A stretch of DNA of 10,574 nt, from NCBI GenBank assembly GCA_964653285.1, contig CAZZEX010000139.1, forward strand, positions 1 through 10,574, in the 5' to 3' direction. The DNA comes from CAZZEX01 sp964653285 (lineage in GTDB: Bacteria > Chloroflexota > Anaerolineae > B4-G1). The notes under the pieces are model-generated. The model had not been told where the DNA came from and made no database searches. It saw only the letters and a program-made list of their open reading frames with translations. The translations under genes and the position numbers were made by a program. Shown here in pieces: positions 6,203 to 10,574 of the stretch (positions are counted from its first letter, which is position 1; the number at the start of each line of letters is the position of its first letter).

Positions 6203-6781
6203 TCAAACTGTCAGAGTAACGCCGTCGCCTTTTACGACCTCCATGGGTAGTGGCTGTTGAGATAACTGCCTCAGTGTGCTATCCAGCCAGGCCAACTCTG
6301 CGGTGGCCAGAACCAACCCATAGGCAAATGCCAGACGTTGCCCGGAGTCTATCGTCCCGTCCAGCGCCTCTGCAATCTGCTTCAGGGTAGCGTGATGAGC
6401 TGCAACCTGTGAGCGTCGTTGCTGCAGGTGAGAGATCAACCCGGTGGGCGAGAAGTTGTTGGCCAGGATCAAGCGCATCACGAAAGTCTTCAAGGAGGCA
6501 CCCAGCGCGACCGGCTGGTCCATCCACTCTCGTAACGCTAACCTGCCGGCCTCCGTGATGGTGTAGATTTTCCGAGGCGGCTTACCCTGGCGGGGGACCA
6601 CCTCCACAGTCACCAGGCCATCTTCCCGCAAAGCGCGCAAGGCAGGGTAGATGCTACCGAAGCTAGGGCTATCAATCAACCAACTCAGGCTCTTGAGAGA
6701 ACGCTTGATGTCATAGCCGGACATTGGCTGCTGGGTCAGCAAGCCCAGGATCAGGTGACGAATACTCACGGCTCTAGCCAT
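6203..6781 (-). CDS. PadR-family transcriptional regulator
   Basis: 192 aa. Residues 1-85 are the PadR winged helix-turn-helix: RHLILGLLTQQPMSGYDIKR, then SIYPALRALREDGLVTVE and the wing GKPPRKIYTITEAGRLALREW. Residues 90-180 are the helical C-terminal dimerisation part seen in PadR proteins with the Vir-act-alpha-C region. PadR proteins are usually repressors released by small phenolics or drugs, often acting on their own promoter and a neighbouring efflux or detoxification gene. No such target is adjacent. Downstream is a perfect GACGCGCGTC palindrome at 6193-6202 touching the stop codon. ATG 6781 has only a weak GGAA upstream. Confidence 0.9.
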   Translation of the reverse strand: MARAVSIRHLILGLLTQQPMSGYDIKRSLKSLSWLIDSPSFGSIYPALRALREDGLVTVEVVPRQGKPPRKIYTITEAGRLALREWMDQPVALGASLKTFVMRLILANNFSPTGLISHLQQRRSQVAAHHATLKQIAEALDGTIDSGQRLAFAYGLVLATAELAWLDSTLRQLSQQPLPMEVVKGDGVTLTV

Positions 6782-6784
6782 AGC

Positions 6785-6826
6785 ACGTTCCGCTATATGT
6801 ATATATCGTTATAACATTCTGCTATA
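6785..6826. promoter_or_regulatory. Candidate PadR operator: 13-bp direct repeats
   Basis: ACGTTCCGCTATA (6785-6797) and ACATTCTGCTATA (6814-6826) differ at two positions and start 29 bp apart, about three helical turns. The distal copy touches the -10 box, the proximal one sits just before the start codon. Between them is the AT-rich TATGTATATATCG, containing the ATGT...ACAT arrangement (6798-6817) common in PadR sites. Autorepression is inferred. Confidence 0.5.
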
Positions 6827-6854
6827 TTATAACACAGTTCGTGAAGACTGACAA
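6826..6854 (-). promoter_or_regulatory. Sigma-70-type promoter of the padR gene
   Basis: On the minus strand the -35 box TTGTCA (6854-6849, five of six to consensus) and a perfect -10 box TATAAT (6831-6826) are separated by 17 bp. Transcription would start near 6819, giving a leader of about 38 bases before ATG 6781. Confidence 0.7.
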
Positions 6855-7216
6855 CCGAGTGTTCAACGACGGGAGCGACGACTGATCGTCGGAAAAGGTT
6901 GACCCCATCTCGTGGCTGGCGCCAACAAGCCCCAAAACTGCCACTTTTGGAGCAAATATCTGCGAAAATCACTCGAAACAAGCAGATTTCCCCCATTTTT
7001 TCAAGCCGTGGGAGGAACGGAATCGGAATTCCGACGAACAATCGTCGCACCCTTCAACGACAATTATAATTACCCATTGACGACAACTAGAAATGCCCAC
7101 TAGGAAGATCGGTTGAGTCGCTGTAAACTGGCCTCAGAAACGGGTAGTGTCCCTGGACAACTGAGATAATTGCTGGCATACTATCGGCAAACTCATCATA
7201 TCACTGGGGGTGAAAG
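6855..7216. other. Gene-free stretch with repeated CGACGA/TCGTCG palindromes
   Basis: No convincing gene on either strand. Two near-identical palindromes, CGACGA-ctga-TCGTCG (6876-6891) and CGACGA-acaa-TCGTCG (7032-7047), lie as an inverted pair. Over 23 bases the first matches the reverse complement of the second at 20 (ending GGAA and TTCC). Each is beside a direct copy of TTCAACGAC (6862-6870 and 7053-7061). Between them are hairpins CCAAAA-7-TTTTGG (6932-6950) and ATCTGC-18-GCAGAT (6958-6987). This is the divergent region between padR and the small plus-strand ORF. Confidence 0.55.
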
Positions 7217-7381
7217 ATGAAGCCGATAGCATGCCTGATCATATTGTCGTTGATTTTCGCCTTTTGGTCAAACAGCTTCATAGGCTCTACGGCAAGCGAA
7301 ACACCAGAGGGTGATGTAGCACTTGAACAACTTCAGAGAGACCAGTCGCCAGGGCCGAAGTGGTGGACGTGGGATATATGA
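7217..7381 (+). CDS. Small putative secreted protein or 5' gene fragment (unrecognised)
   Basis: 54 codons from ATG 7217, preceded by GGGGGTGAAAG, a fair ribosome site. Residues 1-27 look like a Sec signal peptide: a lysine at position 2, a hydrophobic core LIILSLIFAFW, then small residues up to STASE. The remaining chain is polar (TPEGDVALEQLQRDQSPGPK, WWTWDI) and stops at TGA 7379-7381. I do not recognise a family. The abrupt end close to the REP-like element suggests either a very short secreted peptide or the surviving 5' end of a longer gene. Confidence 0.4.
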   Translation: MKPIACLIILSLIFAFWSNSFIGSTASETPEGDVALEQLQRDQSPGPKWWTWDI

Positions 7382-7424
7382 GCAGAGTGGCTTTGCCCAC
7401 CCCGCCGCAAGCCAAGAAGATGGC

Positions 7425-7588
7425 GTAGGCTATCCGTAAGCGTTCAGGCCCTGGCGAGATTCCGCCGATTGAGTAGCCGAAGGCATATCGAAATCAAGGA
7501 GTCTCACCTCCCACGGGCCAAACGTGGTTTCGATACGCCCCTTTCGGGGCTACTCAACCGACGTTTGGCCTACCCTCTGAACGCCTAC
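7425..7588. repeat. Nested REP/BIME-like inverted-repeat element
   Basis: The region is symmetric about base 7512. GCGTTCAG (7440-7447) pairs with CTGAACGC (7577-7584), and GTAGGC (7425-7430) with GCCTAC (7583-7588) roughly. The unit 7467-7495 (ATTGAGTAGCC, GAAGGC, ATATCGAAAT) is an imperfect inverted copy of 7526-7559 (GGTTTCGATAC, GGGGCTACTCAACC). Inside the second unit is the hairpin GCCCC-TTTC-GGGGC (7537-7550), itself enclosed by GGCCAAACGT (7516-7525) and ACGTTTGGCC (7561-7570). This nesting is characteristic of REP/BIME-type elements. No transposase is nearby and no target duplication was identified. Confidence 0.6.
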
Positions 7589-7836
7589 CGTCAACCTTCT
7601 CCTAGACGACCTGGTGAATGCGGGCATTTCTGGTCTTAATCCTAATTCGCCATCAACCACCAGTTTCGCTGGCACGCCCAAAAGACTATCATCCTGCCCT
7701 GATATAACCGTTGGGCAGGTGGTATTTGCCAACGGTGTTCATGGGACGTGGAACAACGGTCCCACGGCCCGAAAGGTAGGGGACGAAAGCACAACACAGC
7801 CAGGCGGCTAAGCCTGACAGACACAAGGTGCAAAAG
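7589..7836. other. Stretch without a supported gene
   Basis: A plus-strand frame is open from about 7588 to 7811 but lacks a recognisable domain and a good ribosome site. A 6-bp hairpin TGGGAC-11-GTCCCA lies at 7742-7764. It may be decayed coding sequence; nothing firm is seen. Confidence 0.3.
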
Positions 7837-8397
7837 ATGAGCTACGAACGAGGTTGGCAAGCCATCCACCTGGAGATGCCAAATCGCATTCCTCACACTG
7901 AATATCTCCGGCTCTTTAGGATTTCTTGGGGTGCTCTGAGCGGACGTGCCGTCCGCGTTCCATATTTGGGGGTAGAGCGTTGTCTCACCGCCAGATACGG
8001 GGATGACACATCCCCTTTGAGCATACCCACCCCGCGAAATCCCGGAGACCCATATCTCCACCATCGTCCGTTCATTATGAAGGTCACAGGATAAGATCCT
8101 GAGTACCCATCACAAGCCGATAGAGCCCGGCCCGCACTGGCCCAGGCTTTGGATTATGATTTCATCTGGTCCACCTACATCCGCGACTGGGGATTGCCCC
8201 AGGCGGACGTGGGACGGGCCCAGTTTTACGAGACGGAGACTCCCTGGCATTCCTATTACCCCTTCCAATCGGTGGAAGAGGTCCTGGCCTTCAATCCGCT
8301 GGAGGCGGCGGACCTGCCCAGTATGGAGGAACTGACCAGTTCTGTGCGGGATTACTATGAGAAGGGACAAGCCGCCGCTGGCGAGAATTTGAGGCCG
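7837..8397 (+). pseudogene. Uroporphyrinogen-decarboxylase-like gene, interrupted and 3'-truncated
   Basis: ATG 7837 (AAGGTG seven bases upstream) opens MSYERGWQAIHLEMPNRIPH then TEYL, the usual start of UROD/MtaA-like proteins. A 142-bp MITE follows. With the MITE and one 8-bp duplication removed, the frame reads TEYLHHRPFIMKVTG, a TAA at 8092-8094, then DPEYP and ALAQALDYDFIWSTY, RDWGLP, GRAQFYETETPW, PFQSVEEVLAFNPLEAADLP and SVRDYYEKGQ. The element plus duplication is 150 bp, so the frame is kept through it. The gene is dead because of the TAA and because homology ends at about 8370-8397, near residue 135 of an expected 350 or so, where it meets the terminator of the convergent ECF operon. 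The family includes corrinoid methyltransferases as well as haem decarboxylases. Confidence 0.7.
7910..8051. mobile_element. 142-bp MITE-like element with 8-bp target duplication
   Basis: Direct repeats ATATCTCC at 7902-7909 and 8052-8059 flank a 142-bp insert. Its ends are inverted repeats starting GGCTCTTTAGGATTTC on the left and GGGTCTCCGGGATTTC from the right, matching at 18 of 24 positions. Inside are two hairpins: GCGGACG-TGC-CGTCCGC (7940-7956) and GGGGATG-ACA-CATCCCC (7999-8015). It has no coding capacity of its own. Eight-base duplications and GG ends are compatible with mobilisation by an IS1595- or IS256-type transposase (inference). Removing it restores the interrupted protein, confirming the boundaries. 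Confidence 0.8.
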
Positions 8398-8412
8398 GCC
8401 AGGCAGCCGCGG

Positions 8413-8450
8413 AAAAGCAGAGGGCTGTCCACGTATGGGACAGCCCTCTG
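8413..8450 (-). terminator. Rho-independent terminator of the ECF operon
   Basis: A perfect 13-bp stem, CAGAGGGCTGTCC (8418-8430) and GGACAGCCCTCTG (8438-8450), with a 7-base loop. On the minus strand the stem is followed by CTTTTCC (TTTT at 8416-8413). It lies 23 bases past the ecfT stop. A T-run is lacking on the plus side, so it is oriented for the minus-strand operon. Confidence 0.8.
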
Positions 8451-8473
8451 TGCACCTCCATCGCCGAGAGACT

Positions 8474-9352
8474 TCAGCCCGTGGCCATGCGCAGTAACAC
8501 CTCGGGCACCCACAACTTGCCCACTTCCATGAAAGCCAGGATGGTTGAGACGACGAAGACCAGCACGCCGGCTGCGATGAGCGCCTTGTCAGCGCGGCGA
8601 TAGGTGAGGCGACGTACCCACGTGCGGGGACCAACCCCAAAGGCCCGCAGGTCCATCGCGTCAATGATGTCCTCGGCGCCGACGATGGCGTTGATGGTCA
8701 CCGGCACCAGTAGCGGCGCCAGTTTGCGAATCTGAGCCACGATGCCGCCCGACAGTTTCTCCACTTCGTATCCTCTGGCGCGCTGGGAGTCTAGCGTGAT
8801 GCTGAAATCGCGCCCCAGCGTGGGCACAAAGCGAAAGGCCAGGTCCATAGCGTAGGCAAACTTGTCGGGCAGGCCCAGTCCCCGGAACGTGACACCGTAG
8901 AGGCTGGGGTTCACCGTGTACGGGATGGTGATGGCCATGATCGTGATGGCGTACATGCGGACGAGTTGGCTGAGGGCGAAGATAGTCTTTTCGGCAGTGA
9001 CGTCTATGGCGACCTGCCACCCGACGATAGGAAGGGTGAGCGGCCCCAGGCGACGGATGAGATGTTCTTCGTGATATGCATAATCCACGCCGCCTCTCCC
9101 GGTGAAGAACGTCAGGATGGTCATAAAGAGGATGATGACGCTGATGAGGATCCACGCCCGGCGTGTTTCGCGCCAGGTGAGCCTGGCGAGCGCGTACTGC
9201 AGCACGGCTATGCCCAGAAACAGGAGCATGATGTGCAGGTCCCAGAACTGGATGATAGAGAAGAGCATAGCCAGCATGAAGATAATCCGCGCGCGGGGGT
9301 CCAGGCGCTGGATGATCGTATTCCGTTCGCGATAGCGCCAGGCGATCAGCAT
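8474..9352 (-). CDS. ecfT: ECF transporter transmembrane (T) component
   Basis: 292 aa from ATG 9352, with AAGGA about seven bases upstream. Hydrophobic helices lie at about residues 22-35, 40-55, 66-84, 105-117, 130-148 and 258-276. The two coupling-helix motifs that dock on the ATPases are visible: RARG at 191-194 and RAFG at 236-239 (a variant of the usual second ARG motif). EcfT joins the two EcfA ATPases to a substrate-binding S-component in energy-coupling-factor importers for vitamins or metal ions. It is the last gene before the terminator, preceded by the S-component gene; the ATPase genes are not in the window and may lie beyond the right edge or elsewhere. Confidence 0.9.
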   Translation of the reverse strand: MLIAWRYRERNTIIQRLDPRARIIFMLAMLFSIIQFWDLHIMLLFLGIAVLQYALARLTWRETRRAWILISVIILFMTILTFFTGRGGVDYAYHEEHLIRRLGPLTLPIVGWQVAIDVTAEKTIFALSQLVRMYAITIMAITIPYTVNPSLYGVTFRGLGLPDKFAYAMDLAFRFVPTLGRDFSITLDSQRARGYEVEKLSGGIVAQIRKLAPLLVPVTINAIVGAEDIIDAMDLRAFGVGPRTWVRRLTYRRADKALIAAGVLVFVVSTILAFMEVGKLWVPEVLLRMATG

Positions 9353-9370
9353 GTCGTTTCCTTCAAGACG

Positions 9371-9405
9371 GAACCTTGCGAAGGTTCAAAACCTTCGCAA
9401 GGTTC
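9371..9405. repeat. Double palindrome between the S-component and ecfT genes
   Basis: GAACCTTGCGAAGGTT (9371-9386) and AACCTTCGCAAGGTTC (9390-9405) are perfect 16-bp inverted copies around a 3-base spacer. Each half is itself a palindrome (AACCTT-GCG-AAGGTT), so two alternative folds exist. It ends 19 bases before the ecfT start on the minus strand. No clear T-run on that strand beyond TTTT inside the fold. Probably a dispersed repeat that could also act as attenuator or RNA-stability element. Confidence 0.7.
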
Positions 9406-9415
9406 ACGGAACAAA

Positions 9416-10321
9416 TCACCGACCGGTGCGGGCCTGAACGGCCTGGTAGGCGGCCAGCAGGATGGGTGTGAGGATCATCGAGTTGAGGATGTTGGGGCCG
9501 GCGGCTGGTGCAAACTCGCCGATGATGGCCGTGGCAAAACTGTAGCCGTTGACCCAGATGTCGGCGAGAGCGGCGAAGCCGATGCCGATGATGATACCCA
9601 GCGTCCCCCATAAGTTGACGGCCGCCAGGTCTACACTAGCACGCTCCAGCACGAAGCGGCCTGCTATCACCACGATACCCCCGATGATGAAGGCCCAGGC
9701 CCAGAAGGAGAAATCCTCGATTTCGCCTGTCCACGGCCCGGGCACCTGGGGGTTGAAGAAGATCAGGGCGGCCGCGATGATGATGAGCGCGGCCACCAGC
9801 CAGGTCAAGAAGTTAAGGCTGCGCTTCTTGTCGGCGAAGAGCAGCACCAGGCCGGGCACCATGCCCATCAGTCCGTTGGCTATGTCCCAGGCCGGGTACA
9901 CGCCCCAGCCGGTGATGAAGTCGCCCAGGATGTTGCCTACTGCTCCGGTGAAGAAGCCGACCACCGGGCCAAAGGCAAAGCCAAAGAAAACGGGGATGCA
10001 GACGGCGGGACGCAGCGCCACCTGGCTGACGGACGGCATGGGGATCGTGTTGAAGATGTAGTTGAAGATGCCGTACAGCGCTGCGCCGATGGCCATATAC
10101 ACCACCTGTCGTGTGCCAACTTCCCAGGCGTCGCTTCGCGCCGTGGCGAGGTAGACGACGAAGACGCCGATCAGTCCGATGGCGGTGACACCGATCGGGG
10201 CTATGCCCTGAATTTTATCGCCGCTGGTCAACACGCTGGCCAGCGCCAGTAATACGACGAAGATGACCAGTACCACGAGCCAAATGACGGCCTTGTTCTT
10301 GGTAAGGTCCTCTGTAGTCAT
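9416..10321 (-). CDS. ECF transporter S-component (substrate-binding membrane protein)
   Basis: 301 aa from ATG 10321, which has GGAGG five bases upstream (GGAGGGAAAAATG); an earlier start at 10363 is not needed. Membrane segments lie at about residues 11-32, 40-60, 72-92, 104-137, 148-163, 171-189, 206-226 and 236-293. The stretch LRPAVCIPVFFGFAFGPVVG with GNILGDFITG (residues 103-138) has the conserved arginine, proline and glycine pattern of the S-component core. Most S-components are about 180-200 aa, so this one is long, with extra helices after residue 165. It would bind a vitamin or precursor outside the membrane; the substrate cannot be read from the sequence and no riboswitch was recognised upstream. 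Confidence 0.8.
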   Translation of the reverse strand: MTTEDLTKNKAVIWLVVLVIFVVLLALASVLTSGDKIQGIAPIGVTAIGLIGVFVVYLATARSDAWEVGTRQVVYMAIGAALYGIFNYIFNTIPMPSVSQVALRPAVCIPVFFGFAFGPVVGFFTGAVGNILGDFITGWGVYPAWDIANGLMGMVPGLVLLFADKKRSLNFLTWLVAALIIIAAALIFFNPQVPGPWTGEIEDFSFWAWAFIIGGIVVIAGRFVLERASVDLAAVNLWGTLGIIIGIGFAALADIWVNGYSFATAIIGEFAPAAGPNILNSMILTPILLAAYQAVQARTGR

Positions 10322-10421
10322 TTTTCCCTCCTTTAAGATGATTGACGTAGCGAATGCTTGCAACTCTCGATTCTACATAGGATGAAGTGTCAGTAGTTTA
10401 TCTGTGTTCCTATACATCACC

Positions 10422-10574
10422 TCACTTTCTTCTGCTGTAGTGTCCAACGATCTCCGGTTCAGCCGCCGCGTGGATACGGGCCAGAGCTTCTGCCACAACT
10501 ATGCTTGACATTGTTCTCGCAGCAATTCCCGTTTTGGGGTTGTTTACCAGCTCTCCGCACTGCGCATAAGCCCA
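10422..10574 (-). CDS. C-terminal end of an unrecognised protein (partial)
   Basis: Fifty codons are open from the right edge to TGA at 10424-10422: WAYAQCGELVNNPKTGIAAR, then TMSSIVVAEALARIHAAAEP and EIVGHYSRRK. The composition is that of a real coding region, a soluble helical C-terminus with a charged tail. I do not recognise the family. It is in the same direction as the S-component, about 100 bases upstream with no clear terminator between them, so it may share the operon and hint at the transported compound. Confidence 0.55.
   Translation of the reverse strand, partial: WAYAQCGELVNNPKTGIAARTMSSIVVAEALARIHAAAEPEIVGHYSRRK

Noticed and set aside
6793..7050. 85-codon minus-strand frame upstream of padR
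   Set aside because: It spans the padR promoter and palindromes, lacks motifs, and would stop within the promoter region.
7137..7180. IS-end-like GTAGTGTCCCTGGACA
   Set aside because: Short palindrome GTCC-CT-GGAC only; no matching second end, target duplication or transposase.
7642..8064. 140-codon minus-strand reading frame
   Set aside because: It crosses the MITE and the pseudogene on the wrong strand and shows no domain or ribosome site.
8398..8532. Tail of the plus-strand frame past the UROD-like region
   Set aside because: It runs through the terminator stem and antisense to ecfT; the sequence is not UROD-like.
8661..9155. Histidine/arginine-rich minus frame within ecfT
   Set aside because: Shadow of the ecfT coding sequence, which has the EcfT motifs and membrane helices.
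10322..10421. Possible vitamin riboswitch before the S-component
   Set aside because: Only about 100 bases and no thi-box, cobalamin, FMN or preQ1 core motif could be recognised.

Overview
The window looks like bacterial chromosome from a moderately GC-rich organism, most likely a member of the Chloroflexota (Anaerolineae-like). That placement is an inference from gene content: a DarA-type c-di-AMP receptor, CarD, an S1-repeat protein, a large ECF S-component next to EcfT, and remains of a uroporphyrinogen-decarboxylase-like gene. No rRNA, tRNA or CRISPR array was seen.

Region 1 (1-6781, all minus strand) is a long co-directional block read from right to left. Its order is: PadR-type repressor, DksA/TraR zinc-finger protein, bS21 (rpsU), four-repeat S1 protein, an infA (IF-1) 3' scrap, a tandem cold-shock-domain gene broken by two indels, DarA-like c-di-AMP receptor, CarD, a free-standing sigma-70 region 1.1 protein broken by one indel, a pentapeptide-repeat protein, a short bL35 (rpmI), a D-Ala-D-Ala-ligase-like ATP-grasp enzyme, and the N-terminal two thirds of an alanine/ornithine-type PLP racemase that runs off the left edge. 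Nearly every gene from the DksA-like protein to rpmI acts on RNA polymerase, the ribosome or RNA, and several are pieces of larger or standard proteins (sigma 1.1 alone, IF-1 tail alone, bL35 without its C-terminus). The ATP-grasp/racemase pair is tightly coupled and may make a D-amino-acid-containing product.

Region 2 (6782-8412) is gene-poor and rich in repeats. It holds a well-formed PadR promoter with an internal 13-bp direct repeat, a pair of CGACGA-4-TCGTCG palindromes, a short secreted-peptide ORF on the plus strand, a nested REP-like inverted-repeat element (about 7425-7588), and a plus-strand uroporphyrinogen-decarboxylase-like pseudogene. That pseudogene carries a 142-bp MITE-like insertion with an 8-bp target duplication. 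Removing the MITE in silico restores the protein reading exactly, which makes this the best-supported mobile-element call in the window.

Region 3 (8413-10574, minus strand) is an ECF vitamin-transporter operon: the C-terminus of an unrecognised protein, a 301-aa membrane S-component, a double palindrome in the gap, EcfT, then a clean rho-independent terminator. The ATPase subunits are not in the window.

The features most worth a second look are the transcription/translation factor cluster with its stand-alone sigma 1.1 protein beside CarD, the truncated ribosomal and IF-1 genes, the clustered frameshifts, and the MITE.
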